The notes: a model not told the origin generated them from the sequence alone. Positions 34,346 to 43,076 are shown, numbered from the stretch's first letter. The stretch is DNA of 64,000 nt from Bacillus zhangzhouensis (GCF_000715205.1 NZ_JOTP01000007.1:1-64000), one strand, 5' to 3'. Translations and numbers: made by a program.

Positions 34346-35977
34346 TCAGACTTTTATTCGATTTAATCGTTTTTGTAAATCTGTTTTCGTTTTGGATGCT
34401 TTTAGTTGTTTGACAGCAGTTTGAGCTGATGCTTTTGTTTTCTTTGTTCGTTTGGCTTCCGCTTTTTTTACCTTTTGTTTAGCGTCTGTCACTTTCTTTT
34501 GATAGGCGACTTGCTTTTTCACCTTGTCAAGCCGGCTTTGCAGGCTTGTTTTTTCTTTGCCTTTGCTCAGTTTGTGAATGGCCGTTTGGGCACTTTTAAT
34601 GGTGCCTTGCGTTTTGTTTTTTTCGGCTGTTTTGACCTTTGCACGTGCGGAACGGATATCAATGTTTGCTTGTACTTTTTTCACCCGTTCTGTGAGTGCT
34701 GTTTTTTGTTTATTTGCAGTGAGGCGGTCGATTTTCGTTTTGGCTTGATCGACATCTGCCTGCTTTTTAGATGTTTCGGCTTTTTTGACAGAGCTGGTCG
34801 CAGCCTTTAAAAAGGTTGATTGCGGAATATATTGCACGCGGCCATAGCCGAATTGTGGATCCTTTCCTTTCGCGCCAAGATCCACTGTATAGCTGCGCAA
34901 TAAGGTGCGAAGCTGTGCATTTGTTTTCTTCGGATGAAGCTGTTTTAACAGCGCAAGCATTCCTGTGACGTGCGGTGCAGCTTGTGATGTACCCGTTGCA
35001 TACCAATATTCATTTTTCAAATAAGTACTGATGACGTTCTCGCCAGGGGCAGAAAATTCGATCCCTTTCCCTGTATTGGAGATAGACGCGAGTTTGTCTT
35101 TGGGAGTTGTTGCGGAGACAGCAATGACGCTATTGTATGCCGCAGGGTAGCTAATATGATTCTTCTTCCCATCATTTCCGCTTGCAGCGACCACCAGCAG
35201 TCCTTTTTTGTATGCTTCATCTACAGCTGAACGCAAAATTGGAATATTATCTTCAAAGCCTAGACTCAGATTGATCATGTCCATCTTATTGCTAATCGCC
35301 CAATCGATGCCTCGAAGCAGACTGTATAAGTCGCCTTCTCCTTTTTTATCTAACACTTTCACAGCATACAGCTTCACACCAGAAGCGACGCCGACTATGC
35401 CATAATCGTTATTGAGCGCACCTATCGTGCCGGCGACATGCGTTCCATGCCCTTCATCATCTTTGTAAGAGGACGTGTAATTCACGAATGATTTACCACC
35501 GGCTACCTTTAAATCCTCATGTGGGAAAATGCCAGTATCTAAAACGGCTACTTTCACATTTTTCCCAGTAACGCCTTCTTTGATCGCTTGCTTCACATTG
35601 AGTTTTTGCAGGTTGTAAGATTTTTGTACCAATTCATCCTGACCAGTAATAGAAGCGGCTTTTTTCACGGCAGAAGAAGCTAGTTTGACTCTCGCATTCT
35701 TTGAGACATAAGCGATGTTTGGGTCTTTTTTGAGAGAGGTGACAGCTTGTTCATCTGCTGTCACAGCGACAGCGGGAAGATGTATGTACTGTGCGTTCAC
35801 TTTTTCACTTTCCTCAATAGCTGTTTGCTTTCCTTTTTGGTTTTTATAGACGATGATGACATCAGTTTCTTTTGGCGGTGCAGCTGCCTGCGAATGGAAG
35901 GGCAAAGCAGTTGTCAAAGCAAGAAGAAACGCGATGACCACGAATATTTTCTTTTTCAAGGCAATGGCTCCTTGCAT
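34346..35977 (-). CDS. epr: Extracellular subtilisin-like protease Epr
   Basis: A 543-residue secreted protease: signal peptide (1-32), I9 propeptide (about 38-100, IIVYKN and LPAVAVTADE), subtilase domain with Asp147 (AVLDTGI), His180 (GHGTHVAG) and Ser331 (GTSQAAP), and a Lys/Ala-rich C-terminal tail. The tail has about three repeats of 45 residues (for example DLQKRLNRIKV, TSLQSRLDKVKKQ). This is the Epr layout, with a shorter tail than remembered for B. subtilis Epr (645 residues). GGAGG lies 9 bases before ATG 35977. A SigD-type promoter upstream fits the known link of Epr to swarming. Confidence 0.92.
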   Translation of the reverse strand: MQGAIALKKKIFVVIAFLLALTTALPFHSQAAAPPKETDVIIVYKNQKGKQTAIEESEKVNAQYIHLPAVAVTADEQAVTSLKKDPNIAYVSKNARVKLASSAVKKAASITGQDELVQKSYNLQKLNVKQAIKEGVTGKNVKVAVLDTGIFPHEDLKVAGGKSFVNYTSSYKDDEGHGTHVAGTIGALNNDYGIVGVASGVKLYAVKVLDKKGEGDLYSLLRGIDWAISNKMDMINLSLGFEDNIPILRSAVDEAYKKGLLVVAASGNDGKKNHISYPAAYNSVIAVSATTPKDKLASISNTGKGIEFSAPGENVISTYLKNEYWYATGTSQAAPHVTGMLALLKQLHPKKTNAQLRTLLRSYTVDLGAKGKDPQFGYGRVQYIPQSTFLKAATSSVKKAETSKKQADVDQAKTKIDRLTANKQKTALTERVKKVQANIDIRSARAKVKTAEKNKTQGTIKSAQTAIHKLSKGKEKTSLQSRLDKVKKQVAYQKKVTDAKQKVKKAEAKRTKKTKASAQTAVKQLKASKTKTDLQKRLNRIKV

Positions 35978-36008
35978 ACGAGATGACCTCCGTCTTTTTT
36001 TCTTTATT

Positions 36009-36035
36009 ATATCGGAGAAATTAGATGGATGGTTA
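36009..36035 (-). promoter_or_regulatory. SigD-type promoter of epr
   Basis: On the minus strand TAAC (36035-36032), 15-bp spacer, TCCGATAT (36016-36009), compared with SigD consensus TAAA-N15-GCCGATAT. The leader to ATG 35977 is about 25 nt. Confidence 0.75.
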
Positions 36036-36148
36036 GAAGAATCATAGTCTTGTCAGAAAGTTTTTTTGCAGGTAGCCTGAAATTGAAATTCATACAATTC
36101 TAGTAGACAATAGAGAGAGATCATAATAAGAGAAAGAAGGACATGCCG

Positions 36149-37630
36149 ATGAACGTAAAAGAGTATATGACGTATGATGCGACTGGTCTGGCAGCACTTG
36201 TAAAGAAAAAGCAGGTAACGCCTGAGGAGCTTGTACAGGCCGCATTTGCTAGATTGGAGGAGGTCAATCCAGAACTAAATGCGGTGATTCAGACAAGGCA
36301 GGATCAAGTGTTAAAAGACATCAAGCAATTAGATGCAAATCAGCCGTTTGCGGGAGTTCCGTTCGTACTGAAAAATATATCGCAAGGGCTGGAAAATGAA
36401 CCGCTGACAGCAGGTGCGATGCTGTTAAAGGATGTAAAGGCGAAAACGGATTCCCACTTTGTCCATCAATTGAAGCAGGCGGGGCTTCTCATGATCGGTC
36501 ATACAAACACACCGGAATTCGGTTTGAGGAATGTGACAGAACCCGCTTTACATGGTCCAACGAGGAATCCTTGGAATGCCGCGCATTCACCGGGCGGTTC
36601 AAGCGGCGGGACGGCTGCGGCTGTTGCAAGCGGTATTGTTCCTGCGGGTGGAGCAAGTGATGGTGGAGGGTCCATTCGTATCCCGGCATCCTTTACAGGT
36701 TTGTTTGGACTCAAGCCAACACGAGGTAGAACGCCAGTAGGCCCGGGTGCAGGAAGGCAGTGGCAAGGGGCTTCCATTGACTTTACACTCACAAAAACAG
36801 TTCGAGACAGTGCAGCTCTTCTTGATCTGCTTCAGATCATTCAACCAGAAGCAGCTTTCCAAACCCCGTTATACGACGGCAGCTACCAAGAGGATATAGT
36901 GAAACGTACCTCTTCAATGCGAATTGCTTACAGCGTAGAATCTCCTGTTGGCACGAAGGTCAGTGAGGAAGCGAAGCAAGCGGTACGGCAAACGGTGAAA
37001 TGGCTGAGTGAACAAGGGCACCAACTAGAGGAGGCGAAACCGTCAATCGATGGTATTCATCTGATGCAGCAATATTACGTCATGAACAGCGGAGAAATGT
37101 CGGCATTATTCACTTCCTTGGCTCGTTCACTAGGGCGTCCAGTGAAACCAGAGGAAACAGACATCGTGGCATGGGTGCTGGCGGAGGCTGGAAAGAATGT
37201 GACGGCTGCCGCCTATACAGAGAGTCTTGATGCGTGGGATATGGCTGCTGCACAAATGGCCGCATTTCATCAAACCTACGATCTCTATGTGACACCAGCT
37301 ACTGCCTATTCGGCTCCAAAGATTGGTGAGCTTATGCATTCAGATCAGGAAATAGCCACACTTTTACGTGTGTCATCCCTTTCAATGAAAGCGCAGCAGG
37401 ATCTCATTTATGACATGTTTCTAAAGAGTCTAACCTACACACCATTTACACAGCTTGCCAACTTAACAGGTCAGCCTTCTATGAGTGTTCCTGTTCATCT
37501 CACTGGGGCGGGCATGCCTTTAGGTGTACAGGTGACAGCGCCTAAAGGAAAGGAGGACTGGCTGCTCAGGCTTGCAGCGGAAATGGAGGTATCCTCGATT
37601 TGGAAAGGGACAAATCAATTAAATGAATAA
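36149..37630 (+). CDS. Amidase signature-family hydrolase
   Basis: A 493-residue amidase with the Ser-cisSer-Lys triad: Lys75 in PFVLKNISQG, cis-Ser152 in SPGGSSGGTAAA and nucleophile Ser175 in SDGGGSIRIPAS. The sequence and lack of GatA-specific tail suggest a carboxamide hydrolase of the 6-aminohexanoate-cyclic-dimer hydrolase type. ATG 36149 has AAGAAGGA at better spacing than ATG 36143. It overlaps the region of the following TetR gene and is probably controlled by it. Confidence 0.87.
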   Translation: MNVKEYMTYDATGLAALVKKKQVTPEELVQAAFARLEEVNPELNAVIQTRQDQVLKDIKQLDANQPFAGVPFVLKNISQGLENEPLTAGAMLLKDVKAKTDSHFVHQLKQAGLLMIGHTNTPEFGLRNVTEPALHGPTRNPWNAAHSPGGSSGGTAAAVASGIVPAGGASDGGGSIRIPASFTGLFGLKPTRGRTPVGPGAGRQWQGASIDFTLTKTVRDSAALLDLLQIIQPEAAFQTPLYDGSYQEDIVKRTSSMRIAYSVESPVGTKVSEEAKQAVRQTVKWLSEQGHQLEEAKPSIDGIHLMQQYYVMNSGEMSALFTSLARSLGRPVKPEETDIVAWVLAEAGKNVTAAAYTESLDAWDMAAAQMAAFHQTYDLYVTPATAYSAPKIGELMHSDQEIATLLRVSSLSMKAQQDLIYDMFLKSLTYTPFTQLANLTGQPSMSVPVHLTGAGMPLGVQVTAPKGKEDWLLRLAAEMEVSSIWKGTNQLNE

Positions 37631-37676
37631 CACGTTGAAATCGACTTTGGTCTATGGAGGGAAAGGAGTGTCACAC

Positions 37677-38240
37677 GTGAGTACGAAGGACAAAATCATT
37701 CAAACGGCCGCACTTCTTTTGCGTAAACAGGGGTATCATGCGACAGGATTGAATCAAATCATTAGAGAGAGCGGCACGCCTAAAGGGTCTCTTTATTATT
37801 ACTTTCCAAATGGAAAAGAAGAGCTAGCCATAGCAGCTGTTGAATATATTAGTCAAAAGGTCATCAATCGAATTGAAGAAAGCTTTGCCTATTCGGATGA
37901 CCCATATATCGCCATCGATCGTTTTATGACAAATATCATTCAGGGATTTATGGAGCAAGAAAGTGAAAGAGGGATTCCGATTGTCTTGCTGGCGGCAGAG
38001 TCAAAACCAGAGCATATAAAGCTACATGATGCTTGCAAACAAGAAATGATCCGCTGGCAAGAGCTTGTGAAAGAAAAGCTGATGAACAGCGGTTATGAAG
38101 AAAACAAAGCCGATGAGCTCGCTTCTCTCCTTCATTCAATGGTGATCGGAGGTCTATCGATGACCACTGCACTCAAGCAAACGACACCTTTAGAACACGT
38201 AAAATGTTACCTTAGACATTTATTTATGCGAGAGGAGTAA
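37677..38240 (+). CDS. TetR/AcrR repressor of the LmrA/QdoR type
   Basis: A 187-residue TetR repressor. The HTH (KIIQTAALLLRKQGYHATGL, NQIIRESGTPKGSLYYYFPN, GKEELAIAAVEY) is very close to LmrA and YxaF/QdoR of B. subtilis, which respond to flavonoids. GTG 37677 has AAAGGAG eight bases upstream. It lies just after the amidase gene and directly before qdoI, with an LmrA/QdoR-type box in between. Flavonoid-dependent derepression of qdoI is inferred. Confidence 0.85.
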   Translation: MSTKDKIIQTAALLLRKQGYHATGLNQIIRESGTPKGSLYYYFPNGKEELAIAAVEYISQKVINRIEESFAYSDDPYIAIDRFMTNIIQGFMEQESERGIPIVLLAAESKPEHIKLHDACKQEMIRWQELVKEKLMNSGYEENKADELASLLHSMVIGGLSMTTALKQTTPLEHVKCYLRHLFMREE

Positions 38241-38263
38241 AATCTCTCGCATATTGTCTATCT

Positions 38264-38283
38264 ATTATATCAATTGGTCTATA
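38264..38283. promoter_or_regulatory. LmrA/QdoR-type operator upstream of qdoI
   Basis: ATTATATCAATTGGTCTATA fits the remembered LmrA/YxaF box AWTATA-N6-GGTCTATA at all capital positions. It lies 38-57 bp upstream of the qdoI start. Confidence 0.7.
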
Positions 38284-38291
38284 TAATAAAG

Positions 38292-38350
38292 ATAGTCAAT
38301 TAGTCATGAGGAGTGATGGGATGTCGGAGCAACCGCAATCGATCAAGCAA
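38292..38350 (+). repeat. Donor copy of 59-bp duplication (qdoI start region)
   Basis: The segment holding the qdoI ribosome-binding site, ATG and first ten codons is repeated base for base at 40728-40786. The flanking bases differ on both sides. Confidence 0.95.
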
Positions 38351-39343
38351 TCCGAGGGTACCCCTTTTTATACCGTGTCTGGTTCGGGAAAGCTGTATGG
38401 TATGGAGAATCAGCTTGTTCATGTGCTGGCAGAAGCAAATCAAACGAATAAACTGTTTGAGCTTGTCTTAATCACAGGTGGGAAAGGAGCTTATTTTCCA
38501 CTGCATTGTCATGAGACATTGTTTGAAACCATCTTTGTGCTCGAAGGTAAGCTTGAAGTGATGCTGGACGGTAAAAAATATATGGTGACAGCGTGCGATT
38601 ATATTCATATTCCGCCTAAAACAATTCATGGCTACAGAATGCATAGTCACAAAACAAGGTTTATTTCGTATACATTGGGCGGACAAATGACAGATATCTA
38701 TCAGCAAATTGGGAAGAGGCTCTTTCAGAATAAATGGCCGATGACCGATCTTATTTTTGATGCAGACTGCTTTCAACAAGTTGAAAAAGAAAGCGATATC
38801 ATGCTGATGCATGGCATCAGAGAGCTATCCAGCACAACCAAGCCCTCAGTGTTATTTCATAGTCAGCTCCCTCATTCGGTGCAGCCTTATGTGTTAGAGG
38901 CTGGTGAAGGGAAGCAATACATCATTGATGGTCAGCTTCATGAGCTGATTGCGACAACTGAAACAACAGGAGGCGGATTCAGTCATTTAGTGATTGAAGG
39001 GACGAAGGGAAAATATTTTCCTCCGCATTATCATCAAGTACATACAGAAGCCCTCTATTGTGTTGAAGGGAAAATGAACCTTCATTTAAACGGGGAGGAT
39101 ATTTGCCTAATGCCGGGTGACTTTGCCTATATACCACCTGATACCATCCACTCTTATGAATTAGTGTCTCATTCAAATAAATTTTTGACTTTGCTGCTTC
39201 CAGGAGATATTGAGCAAGTATATGAACAGTTTGAAGAATCACAAAGTCCATGTATGTGTCCTTATTTTATTCATGAAGGGAACCTGATGATTGATCGGGA
39301 GACATCAGCTCAGTATGATTTGGTTTTTGTCGAAAAAGAATAA
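38321..39343 (+). CDS. qdoI: Quercetin 2,3-dioxygenase QdoI (bicupin)
   Basis: A 340-residue bicupin. Cupin 1 has the metal motif His62, His64, Glu69 (LHCHETLFETIFVLEG). Cupin 2 has PPHYHQVHTEALYCVEG with a matching HxH-x4-E arrangement, followed by PGDFAYIPPDTIHSY. These are hallmarks of the flavonol dioxygenase YxaG/QdoI, which opens quercetin and releases CO. AGGAG precedes ATG 38321. An LmrA/QdoR-type box precedes it, and a terminator and a palindrome follow. Confidence 0.88.
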   Translation: MSEQPQSIKQSEGTPFYTVSGSGKLYGMENQLVHVLAEANQTNKLFELVLITGGKGAYFPLHCHETLFETIFVLEGKLEVMLDGKKYMVTACDYIHIPPKTIHGYRMHSHKTRFISYTLGGQMTDIYQQIGKRLFQNKWPMTDLIFDADCFQQVEKESDIMLMHGIRELSSTTKPSVLFHSQLPHSVQPYVLEAGEGKQYIIDGQLHELIATTETTGGGFSHLVIEGTKGKYFPPHYHQVHTEALYCVEGKMNLHLNGEDICLMPGDFAYIPPDTIHSYELVSHSNKFLTLLLPGDIEQVYEQFEESQSPCMCPYFIHEGNLMIDRETSAQYDLVFVEKE

Positions 39344-39344
39344 T

Positions 39345-39362
39345 TGTGTAACGCGTTACACA
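39345..39362. promoter_or_regulatory. Perfect 18-bp palindrome between qdoI and alcohol dehydrogenase
   Basis: TGTGTAACGCGTTACACA is a perfect palindrome starting 2 bp after the qdoI stop. No T-run follows, so it looks like a protein-binding site. The regulator is unknown. Confidence 0.6.
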
Positions 39363-39374
39363 TACAGCATCCAA

Positions 39375-39406
39375 AAGTCTGTCGAATATATCGATGGGCT
39401 TTTTTG
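39375..39406 (+). terminator. Terminator of qdoI
   Basis: Eleven-bp stem AAGTCTGTCGA / TCGATGGGCTT with G-U pairs, loop ATATA, T-run. Confidence 0.75.
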
Positions 39407-39508
39407 ATTTTCTCCTTCGTATCATATAATCCTAATCCCATGAATGAACCATCATCCATTCAAGGTGAAGCTAAGTAAAGATGACTCGAGTTAAAGGAGG
39501 AAATGTAT

Positions 39509-40642
39509 GTGAGAGCTGTTACCTACCAAGGGAAAAATCGCATTGCAGTAAAGAAAGTGGATGCGCCGTCTATTCAAGATCGTGAAGATGTCATCGTTCG
39601 GATTACATCAACAGCGATTTGTGGATCAGATTTACATTTGTATCAAGGGAATTTCCCGCTTCCTATCGGCTATGTGATTGGGCACGAGCCGATGGGAATT
39701 GTGGAGGAAGTCGGGCCGGATGTCACAGCGGTAAAAAAGGGAGATCGTGTTGTCATTCCGTTTACGGTTGCATGTGGTCAATGCCAGTATTGCCATCATC
39801 ACTTAGAAAGCCAATGCGACCACTCAAACCCGCATTATGATTCGGGCGGACTTTTTGGGTATAGTGAGAAATTCGGGAATTATCCCGGAGGACAGGCTGA
39901 ATATTTACGCGTGCCCTTTGGAAACTATACCCCGTTTAAGGTGCCGGATGATTGTGAGTTAGAGGATGAACAATTATTGTTTTTATCAGATGTCCTGCCA
40001 ACTGCCTATTGGAGCGTGGAGCACGCAGGAGTGAAAAAGGGCGATACGGTCATCGTGCTAGGCTGCGGGCCTGTTGGGTTAATGGCACAGCAATTTGCTT
40101 GGCAAAAAGGTGCCGCGCGGGTGATTGCCGTCGATTATATTGATTACCGCCTGCGGCATGCAAAACGGATGAGTGGAGTAGAAGTATTTGATTTTACAGA
40201 AGATCCCGACATGGGAGAAACATTAAAGGAGCTCACCAAGGGCGGAGCGGACGTCGTGATTGATTGTGTCGGAATGGACGGGAAGAAGTCGCCGCTTGAA
40301 AAAATTGAGCAGAAACTCAAGCTGCTAGGCGGGACGATTGGACCGATTCAAATTGCTACAAAAGCTGTTCGAAAATGTGGAACGGTTCAGCTGACTGGTG
40401 TATACGGGGGGCTGTACAATATGTTTCCATTAGGCGCTTTTTTCGCAAGAAACGTCACGCTGAAAATGGGGCAGGCCCCGGCAAGAGGGTACATGTCAAA
40501 GCTTTATCAAAAAGTGACAACGGGTGAAATTGATCCTAAAGCGATCATCACACACCAATTGCCATTAGATGATGCCGCACATGCTTACCAAATATTTAAC
40601 GAAAAACAGGATGATTGTATAAAGGTCATCTTAAAGCCATAA
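39509..40642 (+). CDS. Zinc-dependent alcohol dehydrogenase (AdhB-like)
   Basis: A 377-residue medium-chain dehydrogenase. Catalytic zinc ligands Cys38, His59 and Glu60 (AICGSDLH, GHEP); structural zinc CGQCQYC-x7-C; NAD motif VLGCGPVGL. The family includes B. subtilis AdhB and glutathione-independent formaldehyde dehydrogenases. GTG 39509 has AAAGGAGG eight bases upstream, whereas ATG 39503 is only two bases away. It is followed by a perfect hairpin that is part of a duplicated structure. Confidence 0.87.
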   Translation: MRAVTYQGKNRIAVKKVDAPSIQDREDVIVRITSTAICGSDLHLYQGNFPLPIGYVIGHEPMGIVEEVGPDVTAVKKGDRVVIPFTVACGQCQYCHHHLESQCDHSNPHYDSGGLFGYSEKFGNYPGGQAEYLRVPFGNYTPFKVPDDCELEDEQLLFLSDVLPTAYWSVEHAGVKKGDTVIVLGCGPVGLMAQQFAWQKGAARVIAVDYIDYRLRHAKRMSGVEVFDFTEDPDMGETLKELTKGGADVVIDCVGMDGKKSPLEKIEQKLKLLGGTIGPIQIATKAVRKCGTVQLTGVYGGLYNMFPLGAFFARNVTLKMGQAPARGYMSKLYQKVTTGEIDPKAIITHQLPLDDAAHAYQIFNEKQDDCIKVILKP

Positions 40643-40646
40643 AAAG

Positions 40647-40670
40647 AAGGCTTAGGAGTTCTCCTAAGCC
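40647..40670 (+). terminator. Hairpin copy 1 (after alcohol dehydrogenase)
   Basis: Perfect arms GGCTTAGGAG / CTCCTAAGCC around TT. The same sequence recurs at 40785-40808. It lacks a long T-run here. Confidence 0.75.
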
Positions 40671-40727
40671 CAGCGTGAAGACAAACCCTCGCATTCGGTG
40701 TCAATCCTGCGCGCTGGTGCTCACGAA
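40671..40727. other. 57-bp segment of unknown origin between duplicated parts
   Basis: Lies between hairpin copy 1 and the duplicated qdoI start. It contains the inverted repeat CAGCG / CGCTG at its ends and GC-richer sequence than its surroundings. No match elsewhere in the window was noticed. Confidence 0.6.
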
Positions 40728-40786
40728 ATAGTCAATTAGTCATGAGGAGTGATGGGATGTCGGAGCAACCGCAATCGATCAAGCAA
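40728..40786 (+). repeat. Second copy of 59-bp qdoI start region
   Basis: Identical to 38292-38350. It ends exactly where hairpin copy 2 begins, giving a chimeric 18-codon ORF (40757-40813) with the qdoI start site and a tail read from the hairpin. Confidence 0.95.
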
Positions 40787-40808
40787 GGCTTAGGAGTTCT
40801 CCTAAGCC
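40785..40808. terminator. Hairpin copy 2 (end of marR-like gene)
   Basis: Same arms as copy 1; overlaps the stop codon of the minus-strand marR gene and serves as its terminator. Confidence 0.8.
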
Positions 40809-41239
40809 TTTAATGTTTGCTCGTCCATCATTTTTTTGATTAATTCAAAAAATGTTTTTTTGTCGTCCTCAGATAAATGGTTGAACAGTTGATTGACAAG
40901 CAATTGGCGATTGTCGATCATTTGTTTTGCTATTTGTTCACCCGATTCAGAAAGGGTAATCCATACAGTACGGCGGTCATTGTTATTTCGAGAGCGGATA
41001 ATCAGCCCTTCATCTTCTAAGTGATTGAGAGCGGTTGTTGTCGCAGAGGGAGATAATGAAACTTCCTGTAGAATATTTTTCACAGTACATGATTGATGGC
41101 GATAGATGATGCGTAAAATAAACCCTTTGATATTCGTGACGTTTTTCGGAATGTTCTCTTCATCTATTCGTTTCGTCGCCTTTAAATACTTTGTCAGTGC
41201 ATGGTCTAACAAACTTGCCTCTAGCTCGAAATGTTGCAT
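40802..41239 (-). CDS. MarR-family transcriptional regulator
   Basis: A 145-residue MarR protein: winged HTH (KNILQEVSLSPSATTTALNHL and EDEGLIIRSRNNNDRRTVWITL) flanked by dimerisation helices. AGAGG precedes the ATG. It is divergent from the acyl-CoA ligase gene and likely represses that gene and itself through the 260-bp intergenic region. The ligand is unknown; an aromatic or acyl acid would fit the ligase. Confidence 0.87.
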   Translation of the reverse strand: MQHFELEASLLDHALTKYLKATKRIDEENIPKNVTNIKGFILRIIYRHQSCTVKNILQEVSLSPSATTTALNHLEDEGLIIRSRNNNDRRTVWITLSESGEQIAKQMIDNRQLLVNQLFNHLSEDDKKTFFELIKKMMDEQTLKA

Positions 41240-41501
41240 TCTCCATACCTCTTTTCCTATTGCATTCGCATTTTCCGATCAATTACTAGGTCTATCTTAT
41301 CATAATAATCATCATCATTTAAACCAAAATGGAAGACGGCTATAAAATTACCTATATTATCAATTAATAAAAAGAATAATTCCAAAATGAAATGATTTTA
41401 CTTTCATCTGTTTTTATTTTAGAATGTGATTGAGATAAAATCTGCCAATCCAATTCGCTGGAAATTGGCTATTGGAAATTAAACGTTTGGAGATGAAGAT
41501 A
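41240..41501. promoter_or_regulatory. Divergent control region between marR-like gene and acyl-CoA ligase
   Basis: AT-rich 262 bp. It contains an inverted repeat GCCAAT / ATTGGC (41443-41469 region), just upstream of the ligase ribosome-binding site, a candidate MarR operator. Confidence 0.4.
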
Positions 41502-43010
41502 TTGAATACTTTACAGGCATTGCTAAACGACAGAATGGAACGCTCTTCACAAATTGAAGCGGTAACTGGCGGAGGTGTGTCTTATACATTTGAAGAATAT
41601 GCAAAACGCATTGACCAGCTCGCTCATTACTTACATCGTAAGGGGATTCGAAAAGGCGACCGCGTTTGCTTTATTTGTCAAAACCATCATCACTTTTCAA
41701 CGATTATGCTGGCAGCCATCAAAGCGGGTGCAGTTGCAGTTCCACTTAGCTGGCAGCTTACTTCTTTTGAGCTGGAAGGCATTTTGAAAAAAGCAGAGCC
41801 AAAGGCTTTATTTTTTGACCGAGAATTCCGTGACATCATTGCCGCTGTGAATGTGTCTTTAGAAGATTGCCTGATGGTGGAATCAGGTGTCAATGCGAAA
41901 ACAACACAGCTGTTTGAAGACATTTTGGCATCAAATGATGGAAGTAACCTTGCTGAAGAGGTATCAGAAAAGGATCTAGCGATGATTTTATTCACCTCTG
42001 GGACAACGGGCAATCCAAAAGGCTGTATGGTCGGACATGGGCGAATCTATCAATTTTTAACAAGACGTGGGAATCGAGGATTTGACCTAAAAGGAAAACG
42101 ATATTTAGCGAGTCACCCTCTGTATCATATGAGCTCGATCAATCACCTCATCGCAGCTGCCATTGAAGGGTATACCCTTGTCTTTTTACATGATGCAACG
42201 CCGAAACGTATTTTAGAAACAATTGAAAAAGAAAGAATTACGTTTATGATGGCCTTCCCATCAGCTTATACGTACATGCTAGAAGAGATGAAATGCGGTT
42301 CGTATGATCTTTCATCCTTTGAAATTGCGATTTCGGGTGGTACGAAGGTGCCAGTACGTTTGATTAAGGACTACAAAGAAGTGGGCATTCAAATGATGCA
42401 TGGCTACGGAAGTACTGAAGCGTGGGTTGTCAGTGCATGGCATCCTGCGATGGGCGAAGATAAAATGGGATCTGCCGGTAAAGTCGATGCGGATGTAGAA
42501 GTAAAAATCGTTCATCCTGAAACAGAGGAGACACTGCCAGCTGGAGAAATAGGCGAAGTTGTCATGAGAAGCCCATTTTACTTCCTCGGCTACTACCATC
42601 AGCCTGACGCTACTGAGAAGGTACTAAAAGATGGCTGGTTCCATATGGGAGACGCAGGCTATCTAGATGAAGAAGGTTTTCTTTATATCACAGGCAGATA
42701 CAAAGATGTCATTTTGTACGGCGGGGATAATATTTATCCTGACCAAGTGGAAGAAGTCATTGATCAAATTCCAGGTGTCATTGAATCAGCGGTTATTGGT
42801 GTACCAGACGATTTATATGGTGAAGTGCCAAGTGCGTATATTGTAAAAGATGAATCCATCGATTTTTGCGAAGAAGATGTTGTGAACTATTGCCAGGAGC
42901 GTTTGGCGGATTACAAGGTTCCGTCCATTCATTTCACGGAGGAACTGCCAAAAAACAAGCTTGGTAAAATTATGAAGAAAGATTTACGTGAATTGGTTGT
43001 GAATGCGTAG
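41502..43010 (+). CDS. Class I acyl-CoA ligase / AMP-forming synthetase
   Basis: A 502-residue ANL-superfamily enzyme. The adenylation P-loop is ILFTSGTTGNPKG, followed by MHGYGSTEAW (A5), GWFHMGDAGYLDEEGFLYITGR (A7-A8) and the catalytic C-terminal Lys in PKNKLGKIMKK. TTG 41502 has GGAG nine bases upstream, while ATG 41493 directly abuts it. It probably activates a fatty or aromatic acid to its CoA ester. Divergent MarR regulation points to catabolism of an exogenous acid. Confidence 0.86.
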   Translation: MNTLQALLNDRMERSSQIEAVTGGGVSYTFEEYAKRIDQLAHYLHRKGIRKGDRVCFICQNHHHFSTIMLAAIKAGAVAVPLSWQLTSFELEGILKKAEPKALFFDREFRDIIAAVNVSLEDCLMVESGVNAKTTQLFEDILASNDGSNLAEEVSEKDLAMILFTSGTTGNPKGCMVGHGRIYQFLTRRGNRGFDLKGKRYLASHPLYHMSSINHLIAAAIEGYTLVFLHDATPKRILETIEKERITFMMAFPSAYTYMLEEMKCGSYDLSSFEIAISGGTKVPVRLIKDYKEVGIQMMHGYGSTEAWVVSAWHPAMGEDKMGSAGKVDADVEVKIVHPETEETLPAGEIGEVVMRSPFYFLGYYHQPDATEKVLKDGWFHMGDAGYLDEEGFLYITGRYKDVILYGGDNIYPDQVEEVIDQIPGVIESAVIGVPDDLYGEVPSAYIVKDESIDFCEEDVVNYCQERLADYKVPSIHFTEELPKNKLGKIMKKDLRELVVNA

Positions 43011-43076
43011 GACCTATTCTGCTATAATGAAATTTGAATGATTTTTTGTTTTTCTAACGTTTTGGAGGGAAAGGGT

